From: Curvibacter sp. PD_MW3
GTDB lineage: Bacteria > Pseudomonadota > Gammaproteobacteria > Burkholderiales > Burkholderiaceae_C
Assembly: GCA_002633085.1 (NCBI GenBank)
Contig: NSIV01000001.1
Coordinates: 930,001 to 994,000 of the forward strand
Length of the DNA: 64,000 bases
Direction: 5' to 3'
Shown here: piece by piece, positions 12,761 through 21,592 of the stretch
Layout: every line of letters begins with the position of its first letter
Position numbering within the stretch: the first letter of the stretch is position 1
Position numbers and translations under genes: made by a program
The notes under the pieces: model-generated
Told to the model about the DNA's origin: nothing
What the model saw: only the letters and a program-made list of their open reading frames with translations
Databases searched by the model: none

Positions 12761-13383
12761 CGTGTCGCATCCTTCCCTTTGTCAGCACCTGAGGCGGGCG
12801 TGGATTCGGATTCTGGCAGGCCAGCCCCCACCTTCAAAGCCGCCCAGCCCGCGTGTCCGAGTTGCTCCAGCGTTTGCATGTTTTTTTCGAAAATCATTTC
12901 CGCTTCAGGGAAAGCCTGCACTGCGCGGTCGATACTGGCCTCGCGCAGCAGGTGCAAGGTCGGGTAGGGTGCGCGGTTGGTGTAGTTGGTGATGTCGTCC
13001 GGTGCGGTACCGGCAAACTGGAACTGCGGATGGAAACTGGCAATCTGCAAATCCCCCTCCAGACCGAGCTCATCCAAAGCTGCATCGGCTTCGGCAAGAA
13101 AATCGTTGAAGTCGAGAAAATCCTGCAGGCACAACGGTGCCATCAGCAAGGTGGTGTCGCGCAACTCGGGGTCGGCGGCATGCAAGGCCGTCAATTCACG
13201 CACCAGCTCCTCGCGCAAGGCATGAGGTTCGGTCGCCAGGCTCACGACATAGTGGACTTGGCCCTTCACATGCACGCTCTTGGCGAACGGGCAGAGATTG
13301 AGGCCGATGACGGCCCGCTCCAGCCAGGTCCTCATGTCTTGCACCACACGGGCGACCAGCGCCTGTTCGGAGAATGTACTCAT
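12757..13383 (-). CDS. DUF1415 family protein
   Basis: A 208-residue cytoplasmic protein. It has the DUF1415 pattern: WLERAVIGLNLCPFAKSVHV near the N-terminus and the central block IASFHPQFQFAGT followed by NRAPYPTLHLLREASID. The conserved Cys and His residues are suggestive of a catalytic or metal site, but no function is established. The frame stays open for more than 900 bases upstream through the MFS gene; the start is set at the ATG at 13383 because GAGGAG lies six bases before it and homologues begin there. It overlaps both neighbours by four bases. Confidence 0.9.
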   Translation of the reverse strand: MSTFSEQALVARVVQDMRTWLERAVIGLNLCPFAKSVHVKGQVHYVVSLATEPHALREELVRELTALHAADPELRDTTLLMAPLCLQDFLDFNDFLAEADAALDELGLEGDLQIASFHPQFQFAGTAPDDITNYTNRAPYPTLHLLREASIDRAVQAFPEAEMIFEKNMQTLEQLGHAGWAALKVGAGLPESESTPASGADKGKDATR

Positions 13384-14633
13384 CGTTGGCTCCTCGCCCC
13401 AAGTTGCCGCGCCAGCAGCAGACCGACCACCGAGCAAGTCCCTGTCACGCCCCAGGTCCAGTGCCAGCCCCCTACGCTGCCAGCCACCCAGGCCACCAGC
13501 GGCGGCCCGGCAAACTGCCCCAGTGAAGACCACTGCTGCATCCAACCCACGGTGGTGGATACCGTACGCTCGTTGGGTGCCAATTGAACCGCCAAGGAGA
13601 ACAGCGTGCCGGGAATCATGCCGCCGACCATGGAGAAAAGTAACACGGCCATGAAACGGAACACCGGCGGCAGGCCCGATGCGCCGGGCACCAACGGAAA
13701 GGTGACAAAGGCCAGCAGCGTGCCCAACCCCATGGCACAAAACCCCAGATAGAGCAGAGTCTGCGGCCGCACACCCCGTGTCAGCAGGCGCCCAGAGACA
13801 ATGTTGCCAACCATGTTGACGGCAGCAACCAGTGCCGTCAGCACGGCGGTGGCGCCCGCAGCAAAACCTGCTTGTGCATAGATGGTCGGCAGAAAACCAA
13901 TCACAGCCAGCCATTGCCCCGAGTACATGGCAAAACTCAGCGCCACCAGCCATGGACCGGGCGCTGTCAGCGTCTGCCGCAAACGCTCTGGCCAGGCATG
14001 CGCCTGCGCTACCGCACCAGCTTTCATCTCTGGCACCGCATAGGCCGGTGCGCGCACCTGATCCGGCGGCACCACCAGCCATAACCACAGCGCCATCAAG
14101 AGCGTCAGGACGGCAAGTCCCCACCACCAAACCTGCCAACTCGCCAGCGCGATCACCAGTGGCCCGAACAGCAGGGCACTGGCCGTACCCAAGGGCATGT
14201 AGGCGCCCCACAGCCCGAGCATGGTACTCATGCGATGCGGCGCGACCAGATGACGAATCAGGCTCGGCGCCGGCATGGACACCAACAAGAAGCCAAAACC
14301 CTCGACAGCCCGCAGCAGCAGCAGGCTCTGGGCGTCTTGTGCCCAACCGCCCAGCAGCGAGGCGGCAAACAGCACCAGCAATCCACCCAGCATGCTGCGC
14401 TTGAGCCCCAGACCGTCTGCTGCCAGCCCGACAGCCAACCCGAGCGTCATGCCGGCGAGCTGTACCAAGGAAAGCAGAAATCCGGCCTGTAGCAGCGTCA
14501 CCCCAAGCGCCTCACGCAACACTGGCAATGCCGGCGACAGCTTGCCGACGTGCAGCGCCGCACTGACGCCGCCGAGGATCACCACCAGCGCCGGATCAAC
14601 CGCGCGAATGGAACGATGCCAGACGGCGCTCAT
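13380..14633 (-). CDS. Major facilitator superfamily transporter (CynX/NimT-like)
   Basis: A 417-residue integral membrane protein with about 12 hydrophobic segments in two halves of six. The MFS loop motif between segments 2 and 3 appears as GLAADGLGLKRS. Segment 5 has GLWGAYMPLGTASALLFGP, as in the cyanate/NimT-like branch. Substrate cannot be read from sequence. It overlaps DUF1415 downstream and dgt upstream by four bases each, so the whole set is probably one transcript. Confidence 0.88.
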   Translation of the reverse strand: MSAVWHRSIRAVDPALVVILGGVSAALHVGKLSPALPVLREALGVTLLQAGFLLSLVQLAGMTLGLAVGLAADGLGLKRSMLGGLLVLFAASLLGGWAQDAQSLLLLRAVEGFGFLLVSMPAPSLIRHLVAPHRMSTMLGLWGAYMPLGTASALLFGPLVIALASWQVWWWGLAVLTLLMALWLWLVVPPDQVRAPAYAVPEMKAGAVAQAHAWPERLRQTLTAPGPWLVALSFAMYSGQWLAVIGFLPTIYAQAGFAAGATAVLTALVAAVNMVGNIVSGRLLTRGVRPQTLLYLGFCAMGLGTLLAFVTFPLVPGASGLPPVFRFMAVLLFSMVGGMIPGTLFSLAVQLAPNERTVSTTVGWMQQWSSLGQFAGPPLVAWVAGSVGGWHWTWGVTGTCSVVGLLLARQLGARSQR

Positions 14634-15805
14634 GCCAGCAACCTCTGCCCCGTGAGGCGTTCGTGCTCGCGCCAGGCGAAACGGTCTGTCATGCCGGCAA
14701 TGTAGTCAGCCACCACGCGCAGAACGGCGTGCTCCTCATCCGCACTTCCGTGCATTGCCTGCACCTGCGCGACAAAACCGGCCTGCATTTCCTGGGGTGA
14801 TTCACGATAGGCTGCGAACAATTCGTGAATCGCCTGGCGCGCCTGCCCGGTGGTGTGCACCACTTGCGGATGCCGATAGAGGTTCTGAAACAGGAATGTC
14901 TTCAACGCCGTCGAACGCGCCCGCATCTCGTCACTGAAACGCAGCAGTGCCGGCAACTGACGCGCGGCATCGGCACTCATGGGCATGGCCGTACCTAGCG
15001 CCTGTTGCGTGGCTTCGATGACGTCGTACACCTGCGCACTGAGCATTCGGCGTATCGTTTCATACAACAAGCGCCGCCCCTGCGCTGCGGCCCCCAACTG
15101 AGGATGATCCTGCAGCGTCTGGCGGCGAAAGTCGTCGAACAGCGGCACCGCCTCGAGCTGCTCCAGCGTGAGCAGACCCGAACGCACCCCATCGTCAATG
15201 TCATGCGCGTTATAGGCAATCTCATCGGCCAGATTGCACAACTGCGCTTCCAGACTGGGCTGCGTGCGCGCCAGAAAGCGTTGTGCCACCCCGCCCGGCT
15301 CAGCCGCTTCCAGCAGCTCGGCGTTTTTGCGCGAACAGTGCTTGAGAATGCCCTCACGGGTTTCGAATGTGAGATTCAGACCGTCGAAAGCGGGATAACG
15401 CTCTTCCAGCTGGTCGACCACACGCAGGCTTTGCAGGTTGTGCTCGAAGCCACCGTGACCTGTCATGCATTCGTTGAGCGCATCTTGGCCGGCATGGCCA
15501 AAGGGGGTGTGCCCCAGATCGTGCGCCAGCGCAATGGCCTCCACCAGATCCTCGTTGAGCCCGAGGGCCCGCGCAATCGAACGGCCAAGCTGCGCCACCT
15601 CCAGTGAATGCGTCAGCCGCGTGCGAAACAAATCGCCCTCGTGGTTCAGGAACACCTGTGTCTTGTAGACCAAGCGGCGAAAAGCCGTGGAATGGACGAT
15701 GCGGTCGCGGTCGCGCTGGTATTCAGTGCGTGTGGGTGCCGCCGCTTCAGGGTGGCGGCGACCGCGCGAATAGGCGGGATCGCAAGCGTAGACTGCAAGC
15801 GTCAT
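14630..15805 (-). CDS. dgt: Deoxyguanosinetriphosphate triphosphohydrolase-like protein
   Basis: An HD-domain dNTP triphosphohydrolase of the dGTPase type, 391 residues from the ATG at 15805. HD residues appear in order in FRTRLTHSLEVAQL, IALAHDLGHTPFGHAG and NLADEIAYNAHDIDD; the N-terminal block RDRDRIVHSTAFRRLVYKTQVF is also diagnostic. It hydrolyses dNTPs to nucleoside and triphosphate. The region upstream of this ATG is a copy of the dispersed two-hairpin repeat. Starts at 15826 (ATG) or 15850 (TTG) would place repeat sequence inside the protein, and I recall homologues beginning at MTLAVYA. No clean Shine-Dalgarno sequence is visible. Confidence 0.92.
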   Translation of the reverse strand: MTLAVYACDPAYSRGRRHPEAAAPTRTEYQRDRDRIVHSTAFRRLVYKTQVFLNHEGDLFRTRLTHSLEVAQLGRSIARALGLNEDLVEAIALAHDLGHTPFGHAGQDALNECMTGHGGFEHNLQSLRVVDQLEERYPAFDGLNLTFETREGILKHCSRKNAELLEAAEPGGVAQRFLARTQPSLEAQLCNLADEIAYNAHDIDDGVRSGLLTLEQLEAVPLFDDFRRQTLQDHPQLGAAAQGRRLLYETIRRMLSAQVYDVIEATQQALGTAMPMSADAARQLPALLRFSDEMRARSTALKTFLFQNLYRHPQVVHTTGQARQAIHELFAAYRESPQEMQAGFVAQVQAMHGSADEEHAVLRVVADYIAGMTDRFAWREHERLTGQRLLA

Positions 15806-15807
15806 GT

Positions 15808-15870
15808 TTTCAAGCGAAATTGGCATCCAGCCCTTGCCAGCAATGCGCAAGAAGCTATTAAATCTATAGC
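15808..15870 (-). repeat. Dispersed two-hairpin repeat, copy 1 (aroB-dgt junction)
   Basis: Read on the minus strand it starts with the hairpin GCTATAGATTTAATAGC, then TTGCGCA, then AAGGGCTGGATGCC. The same order of conserved blocks is found at 35736, 46813, 53426 and 56961. This copy fills the aroB-dgt spacer and forms the leader of dgt. Confidence 0.75.
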
Positions 15871-15874
15871 AAAA

Positions 15875-16999
15875 TCAAACACAGCAAGAATCGATCACCT
15901 CGCGCACCAAGGCATCGGGAGCCCCCCGCACGGCGGCTCGCCCCGGTCCGTCGATAACAACAAAACGGATCTCGCCCGCCTCGGCTTTCTTGTCCACGCG
16001 CATGAGTTCAAGATAGCGTCCGGCGTTGTCCTGTGCCGACAACTTCGGCCCGACCACCGGTAAACCAGCCCTACCAATCAGCTTTTTCAGACGCGCCGCA
16101 AAGGCTGCATCCACCAGGCCAAGCCGGTACGACAGCTCGGCAGCCATAACCATGCCGCAACCGACTGCTTCGCCATGCAACCATGCGCCGTAGCCCAAAC
16201 CCGCTTCGATGGCATGACCAAAGGTGTGGCCGAAATTGAGGATGGCGCGTAGCCCCGTTTCGCGCTCATCCTGCCCCACTACCTCGGCCTTGATCTCACA
16301 GCTGCGCTGAATGGCCCGACTCAAGGCCACCGCATCGCGCGCCATCAAGGCATCGATGTTGGACTCGATCCAGTCCAGGAACACCATGTCGGCAATGGGG
16401 CCGTACTTGATGACCTCGGCCAGACCGGCACTGAGCTCCCGCTCGGGCAAGGTCTTGAGCGTATCCAGATCACACACCACGCGCAACGGCTGGTAGAAAG
16501 CGCCGATCATGTTCTTGCCCAGCGGATGGTTGATCGCCGTCTTGCCGCCGACGGACGAATCAACCTGCGCTAACAATGTGGTGGGCACCTGAACAAAGGG
16601 CACACCGCGCATGTAGCTGGCGGCGGCAAAACCGGTCATGTCGCCGATCACACCTCCACCCAAGGCAAAAAGCACGGTCTTGCGATCGCAGGCGTGGCCC
16701 AGCAAGGCATCGAAAATCTGGTTCAGGGTTTCCCAGGTCTTGAACGCCTCGCCATCAGGGAGTTCAACGATATGGATCGCCGCGAAATGGGGCTGCAACG
16801 ATGCCTTGAGCGTCACGGCATACAGCGGCGCCACCGTGGTATTGGTGACGATGAGCGCCTGGGCCGAGCGCGGCAAGCCCGCGAAGGTGGCGGGATTGCT
16901 CAACAAAGCGCTGCCGATCATGATCGGGTAACTGCGATCAGCCAGGCTGATTTGAACCTGTGCTGCCAGACGAGACGAAATGTCAGAAGAAGACTGCAT
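15875..16999 (-). CDS. aroB: 3-dehydroquinate synthase
   Basis: AroB (374 residues) converts DAHP to 3-dehydroquinate, the second step of the shikimate pathway. NAD-binding blocks are [13 protein letters not shown] and [20 protein letters not shown]; the metal-binding His pair is in [13 protein letters not shown], with [10 protein letters not shown] and [11 protein letters not shown] also conserved. The start is taken at the ATG at 16999; a GTG 21 bases earlier is possible. It lies downstream of aroK, the usual pairing. The stop codon sits four bases from the repeat copy. Confidence 0.96.
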   Translation of the reverse strand: MQSSSDISSRLAAQVQISLADRSYPIMIGSALLSNPATFAGLPRSAQALIVTNTTVAPLYAVTLKASLQPHFAAIHIVELPDGEAFKTWETLNQIFDALLGHACDRKTVLFALGGGVIGDMTGFAAASYMRGVPFVQVPTTLLAQVDSSVGGKTAINHPLGKNMIGAFYQPLRVVCDLDTLKTLPERELSAGLAEVIKYGPIADMVFLDWIESNIDALMARDAVALSRAIQRSCEIKAEVVGQDERETGLRAILNFGHTFGHAIEAGLGYGAWLHGEAVGCGMVMAAELSYRLGLVDAAFAARLKKLIGRAGLPVVGPKLSAQDNAGRYLELMRVDKKAEAGEIRFVVIDGPGRAAVRGAPDALVREVIDSCCV

Positions 17000-17047
17000 A
17001 GCCCCAAGTTTAGGGCACACGCTGCAACCTGGCCGATTGAGCGGCAG

Positions 17048-17590
17048 TCACGGGGCCGGCGGCAGCAGTCCGGCCAGCTCCAATTGCATCACGATCATGT
17101 TGACCAGAGTACCGACCGACGGACGTCCGGTCTCGATGACGAAATGCGCAGTTTCCCGGTACAGCGGGTCACGCGTCGCATAGAGTTCGCGCAAGCGCCC
17201 CAACGGATCGGCCACCTGCAGCAGCGGCCGGTTGGTGTCGTGCCGCAAACGGCGGAACAATTCATCCGGCGAGGACTTCAGATAGACCACGTGGGTCCGT
17301 GACTTCAGGCACCCCCGATTGGCCGGCCGCAACACCGCACCGCCGCCGGTGGAAAGAATGCAAGATGGTTGCTGCGTCAACTCATCCAGCACTGCCTGCT
17401 CCATGTCACGGAAGCGCTCTTCGCCTTCACGCTCGAAGTAGGCCCGGATCGAACAGCCCAGGCGTTCTTCGAGCACATGGTCGGAGTCGACAAAGGGCAG
17501 GCGCAGGCGCCGCGCAAGCTGCCGCCCGACGGTAGATTTCCCCGAACCGGGCAGACCAATCAGACTGACTATCAACTTATCCAAGAACAA
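17048..17590 (-). CDS. aroK: Shikimate kinase
   Basis: AroK (180 residues) phosphorylates shikimate. Walker A is GLPGSGKST (residues about 12-20), the shikimate-binding Asp/Arg region is FVDSDHVLEERLG and YFEREGEERFRD, and the glycine loop is STGGGAVLR. The start is a TTG at 17588-17590, fourteen bases after pilQ; no ATG gives a full N-terminal strand, so a non-ATG start is likely, though a TTG two codons later is also possible. It is the usual partner of aroB behind the pil operon. Confidence 0.94.
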   Translation of the reverse strand: MFLDKLIVSLIGLPGSGKSTVGRQLARRLRLPFVDSDHVLEERLGCSIRAYFEREGEERFRDMEQAVLDELTQQPSCILSTGGGAVLRPANRGCLKSRTHVVYLKSSPDELFRRLRHDTNRPLLQVADPLGRLRELYATRDPLYRETAHFVIETGRPSVGTLVNMIVMQLELAGLLPPAP

Positions 17591-17604
17591 ATGGGCCTGC
17601 GGCT

Positions 17605-19728
17605 TTAGCGCACAGCCGCCTTGTCGCTGATCATCTTGGGCGTGATGAACACCAGCATTTCCTTCTTCACGGACTTCTTGGCGCGGGACTTAAACAGATT
17701 GCCCAAGCCAGGAATGTCACCCAGAACCGGAACCTTTGACTCCTGATCCGATTCTTCCATCGTGAAAATACCGCCAATGACCACCGTACCGCCATTTTCG
17801 ACCAGCACCTGGGTCTGAATGTGTTTGGTGTCGATCGCAAAGCCAGCGGGCGTGGTCTGTCCGACCGTGTCCTTAGCAATGTCCAACTCAAGAATGATGT
17901 TGCCTTCAGGCGTAATCTGCGGCGTCACTTCCAGTTTCAGATTCGCCTTGCGAAACGCGATGGAGGTCGCGCCGCTCGCCGTCGCCACTTGGTAAGGCAA
18001 CTCCGTTCCCTGTTCAATCAGGGCCTTGGTCTTGTCGGCCGTGACCACGCGAGGACTAGACACCACCTTGCCCTTGTTGTCGGCCTCCAAGGCGGAGATT
18101 TCCAGGTTCAGGAACCGGGCCGCACCCTCGCTGAAGATGGAGACGGCGAAGGCGCCTGGTGAGCCCAGTGCGCCCACGCCTGAGGGAATTGCTGCCGGAA
18201 GATTGATGAAACCTCCTGGTGCAGCGCCGACAGTCGATGCGCTGTAGCTACCACCGAACTGTGCCCCGCCACGGGTAGTCGCGGCGTCAACTGGAATAGC
18301 AGAACCACCGCCCAGGCGAACGCCCAGCGCCCGACCGAAGGTGTCATCCGCTTCCACAATGCGCGCCTCAATCAGCACTTGACGCACCGCAATGTCCAAC
18401 TTGGTGATCAGGCTGCGGACCTGTTCAATCTTGCTGGAAATATCGGTCACAAACAATTGATTGGTACGTGGCTCGGCAATAGCGCTGCCGCGTGTACTCA
18501 GCAGACGCGCACTGGCGCCCCCTGCAACAGGAGCCGCACCAGGAACAGCCCCACCCATCAACTGACGCGCCACATCAGCGGCCTTAGCGTAGTTCAACTG
18601 GAACGACTCGGTCCGTACCGACTCCAGCCCCTCCAACGCCACATTCGCTTCCCGTTCAAGCTTCTCCTTAGCCACGATTTCATCCTTGGGCGCAATCCAC
18701 AGCACATTGCCTGCCTTGCGCATGCCCAAGCCCTTGGCCTGCAAAATGATGTCGAGCGCCTGATCCCATGGCACATCCTGCAAGCGTAGCGTCACAGCGC
18801 CTGCGACCGAGTCCGACGTCACGATATTGAAATTGGTGAAGTCGGCGATCACTTGCAACAAAGAACGCACTTCAATGTTCTGGAAGTTGAGAGACAGCTT
18901 TTGACCGTTGTAACCCGGCCCTTGCGTCAGCTTCGAGGGGTCGATCCGCTGCGGCTTGACCTCCACGACGAACTGGTCATCGCTTTGATAGGCGCTGTGC
19001 TCCCAGGCCCCCTTGGGCTCGATCACCATGCGCACCCGGTCACCCGTCTGGAAAGTCGTCACCGTCTGGACCGGTGTCCCAAAATCAGCCACATCCAGGC
19101 GACGCTTGAGCCCCTCGGGCAGACTCGTCTTCATGAACTCCACCACCAAGGTCTGACCGCGCTGGCGGATATCCACACCCACCTGGCTGCTCGGCAACGC
19201 CACGACGATGCGGCCAGCACCGTTGACGCCACGACGGAAGTCGACATCTTTCAGCGGCAGGACATCCCGGCTCCGGTTTTCAGCAAAAGCCGGCACAGCG
19301 GTAGCCTCTGGCGCCGGTGCCGCCACCGGGTCAAGCACCACAATCAATGACTTGCCTTGCAACTGCGTCTTGTAGCTGGTGGCCTGCTTCAGATTGAGCA
19401 CCACCCGGCTGCGTTCACCCGCCTGCAGCACGCTGACAGATCGCAAATTGCCCTGGTTGATTTCGATGGTGGAGCGCCCGATGGCATTGGTCACACCAGG
19501 AAAATCCAACGCTATCCTCGCCGGAGACTGGATGACAAAACCCGTGGGCGCGGCCGTCAAGGCTTGCGACAAGTCAATCCGGACCACCTCGGCCCCGCCT
19601 TGCAACGAACCTGTCACAGACTCGATTGTCGTTTGTGCCAGCGCGGACATCGCCGTCACAGCCAGCGCCAGCATCACCAGAATTTTTTGCCCCGCACGCT
19701 GTGCGGCCCAACATTTTTGACTGTTCAT
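17605..19728 (-). CDS. pilQ: PilQ, type IV pilus outer-membrane secretin
   Basis: PilQ (707 residues) forms the outer-membrane channel through which the pilus extends. It has a signal peptide (cleavage near SALAQ), two AMIN-type peptidoglycan-binding regions in the N-terminal third, the N0/N1 secretin modules (LNFQNIEVRSLLQVIADF, LDIILQAKGLGMRK) and the secretin core (VLIEARIVEADDTFGRALG, VVIGGIFTMEE, VPVLGDIPGLGNLF). The start is the ATG at 19728 with GGAGAGG upstream; the longer frame to 19773 begins inside pilP. It overlaps pilP by four bases. Confidence 0.97.
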   Translation of the reverse strand: MNSQKCWAAQRAGQKILVMLALAVTAMSALAQTTIESVTGSLQGGAEVVRIDLSQALTAAPTGFVIQSPARIALDFPGVTNAIGRSTIEINQGNLRSVSVLQAGERSRVVLNLKQATSYKTQLQGKSLIVVLDPVAAPAPEATAVPAFAENRSRDVLPLKDVDFRRGVNGAGRIVVALPSSQVGVDIRQRGQTLVVEFMKTSLPEGLKRRLDVADFGTPVQTVTTFQTGDRVRMVIEPKGAWEHSAYQSDDQFVVEVKPQRIDPSKLTQGPGYNGQKLSLNFQNIEVRSLLQVIADFTNFNIVTSDSVAGAVTLRLQDVPWDQALDIILQAKGLGMRKAGNVLWIAPKDEIVAKEKLEREANVALEGLESVRTESFQLNYAKAADVARQLMGGAVPGAAPVAGGASARLLSTRGSAIAEPRTNQLFVTDISSKIEQVRSLITKLDIAVRQVLIEARIVEADDTFGRALGVRLGGGSAIPVDAATTRGGAQFGGSYSASTVGAAPGGFINLPAAIPSGVGALGSPGAFAVSIFSEGAARFLNLEISALEADNKGKVVSSPRVVTADKTKALIEQGTELPYQVATASGATSIAFRKANLKLEVTPQITPEGNIILELDIAKDTVGQTTPAGFAIDTKHIQTQVLVENGGTVVIGGIFTMEESDQESKVPVLGDIPGLGNLFKSRAKKSVKKEMLVFITPKMISDKAAVR

Positions 19729-20270
19729 TTCAACCTCTCCTGCAACTGCAGCGTGGCGGGGCGCTCCACCCACTCGCCCACCGCGTCTTGCGCGATTTCA
19801 CGCAGCGTGACTTGCGTTTCCGTAATTTTGGTAATCCGCCCATAGTTCTGCCCAAGGTAATTCCCGGGGCGTACTTGGTAGAGCAAATTGTCAACCTTGA
19901 CCAAGGCCACCGGCTTCCCCTCTTTGAGCAGACTTCCGACCATGGTCATGCTGTCGAGCGGAAAGGCTTCCAGCGGCTCCTTGCGTCGTGCCAGCTCCGG
20001 CGCGATTAGTGCGCCGCTGGCCGCCGACTGCGACGATTCGCGTTTGAGTGCCTGCGCCAACTTCTCCTTGCTGAACGGCTCCACCGCCCCTGCCTGGGCA
20101 TAGGGCTCCGGCTTGAACTGCTTCGGCTCAGGAATGGGTGTCACACGCGGACGTGTCTGGCTTCTCTGTTCAGCCATCCACTGGCGCAACTCATCCTCGC
20201 TTGACGCGCCACAACCCGTCAAAACCACCAGAGAAACCGCTGCCAGAAATCCATAAGCAAGGGCTCTCAT
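19725..20270 (-). CDS. pilP: PilP, pilus assembly lipoprotein
   Basis: A 181-residue inner-membrane lipoprotein with lipobox LTGC (Cys20). The C-terminal beta domain (PLDSMTMVGSLLKEGKPVAL, YQVRPGNYLGQNYGRI) is the region that binds PilQ in studied systems, while the extended N-terminal part contacts PilNO. It overlaps pilQ downstream and pilO upstream by four bases each. Confidence 0.95.
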   Translation of the reverse strand: MRALAYGFLAAVSLVVLTGCGASSEDELRQWMAEQRSQTRPRVTPIPEPKQFKPEPYAQAGAVEPFSKEKLAQALKRESSQSAASGALIAPELARRKEPLEAFPLDSMTMVGSLLKEGKPVALVKVDNLLYQVRPGNYLGQNYGRITKITETQVTLREIAQDAVGEWVERPATLQLQERLK

Positions 20271-20941
20271 TTCTTGCCCCCTTTGGCACCACCGGTCGCC
20301 TTGCGCTGCGCGGCAACTTCATCCGCATCGAGATAGCGAAATGTTTTCGCCGTCGCATCCATGGCCAGACTACCCTCTCGCCCCGGCACGATGGTCATGT
20401 TGTTGAGCGTCACAATCCGCGAAAGATGCGCGATATCCGAAGCAAAAGCCCCGATGTCGTGGTAACGCCCTGTCACACGCACGGCAATCGGCAATTCAGC
20501 GTAGTAGTCTTTCACCAGCACTTGGCCGGGCCTGAAGAGTTCGAACTGCAGGCTACGACCCAAGCCGGCTTGGTTGATGTCCGACAGAAGCGCATCCATT
20601 TCAGCCTTGCTCGGCAGCTGTTTTTCCAGCTGATTCACGTATTGCTGAACCTGTTCACGTTGCTTTTTCAGCACTTCCAGGTTGATGGCTTTGACCAATT
20701 TGCTCTTGTAGTCTTCACGCAGCTGCGTTTCCTTCGTTCGTTCGATTTCCAGTTCCTCATCTGAACTGCTGAGCCAGACAAACCACAAGACCACGACCAC
20801 CATGGCCGCCACAGCCGACATCAGCGCATAGCGCGGAATCGCCGGCCAGACAGCCGGATTTTGTGGATCAAGATTACGAAACTGGCCTTGCACCTGCTCT
20901 TTCAGAGCGGCGAGATCAAGGGAGGAAAGTCGGGGCACCAT
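20267..20941 (-). CDS. pilO: PilO, inner-membrane pilus alignment protein
   Basis: A 224-residue bitopic protein: a short cytoplasmic part, one membrane segment (ALMSAVAAMVVVVLWFVWL, about residues 38-56), a coiled coil (about 60-110) and a periplasmic ferredoxin-like domain (LFRPGQVLVKDYYAELPIAVRV). PilO dimerises with PilN to link PilM to PilP and PilQ. Start ATG at 20941; a GTG follows at once. The spacer to pilN is 12 bases. Confidence 0.95.
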   Translation of the reverse strand: MVPRLSSLDLAALKEQVQGQFRNLDPQNPAVWPAIPRYALMSAVAAMVVVVLWFVWLSSSDEELEIERTKETQLREDYKSKLVKAINLEVLKKQREQVQQYVNQLEKQLPSKAEMDALLSDINQAGLGRSLQFELFRPGQVLVKDYYAELPIAVRVTGRYHDIGAFASDIAHLSRIVTLNNMTIVPGREGSLAMDATAKTFRYLDADEVAAQRKATGGAKGGKK

Positions 20942-20953
20942 GACTCGATTCAG

Positions 20954-21592
20954 TTATTTGCCGGTAGGCGTTGATGCCGCGGCGGTTGGCGCGGACGCCG
21001 TCGTCATCGCAGGCAGGGCTTTCTGGGCCTCACTGGCCCTCACCAACCGAACGCGGATGGAGAAATTGGAAACCCGTCGCTGGTCGCGCGCACCCAAGGT
21101 GACATTGCCAGCCACGATCTCCACCAGTTCCGGCTTGGTAAACCACGGCGTGTTATTCGCAAGATTGCGCAAGAGTTCAGACACCCGCTCATTGGACTGT
21201 GCCACACCCTGCAGGCTAACCAGTTGGTTTTCCTGCTTCATATTGGTGATGTAGACGCCGTCAGGCAATTGTTTAACCAATTCCGACAGCAGATGCACCG
21301 GCAGGTTGCGGTCTGATTGCAAATCCTCCACCGCCTGCTGCCGTGCGCGCAGGGCGGCAATCTCGGCCTCCAAGCCGGCAATTTCCTTGATCTGCCCTTC
21401 CAGCGTGCCGATTTCCTTCTGCAAAATCATGTTCTGATCTTGCTGAGACGAGATCTGCCCTTGAAGCCACAGGTAAATGACGCATGCAATCACCGCGCCG
21501 GCCAACGCTGAAGCAACCAGGGACAGATTGAAAACGTCCTGTCGTTTTTTACGTGCCGCTTCACGATGCGGCAGCAGATTGATCAGAATCAC
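20954..21592 (-). CDS. pilN: PilN, inner-membrane pilus assembly protein
   Basis: A 212-residue bitopic protein whose N-terminal peptide ILINLLPHREAARKKR is the conserved PilM-binding segment. A single membrane helix (about residues 22-43) and a coiled coil follow, then a periplasmic domain with QLPDGVYITNMKQ. It overlaps pilM by four bases. The C-terminal Ala/Thr/Ser-rich tail is low complexity. Confidence 0.95.
   Translation of the reverse strand: MILINLLPHREAARKKRQDVFNLSLVASALAGAVIACVIYLWLQGQISSQQDQNMILQKEIGTLEGQIKEIAGLEAEIAALRARQQAVEDLQSDRNLPVHLLSELVKQLPDGVYITNMKQENQLVSLQGVAQSNERVSELLRNLANNTPWFTKPELVEIVAGNVTLGARDQRRVSNFSIRVRLVRASEAQKALPAMTTASAPTAAASTPTGK

Noticed and set aside
13384..14346. 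N-terminal extension of the DUF1415 frame by 320 codons
   Set aside because: The extra part is a shadow of the MFS gene; a good ribosome site and family start exist at 13383.
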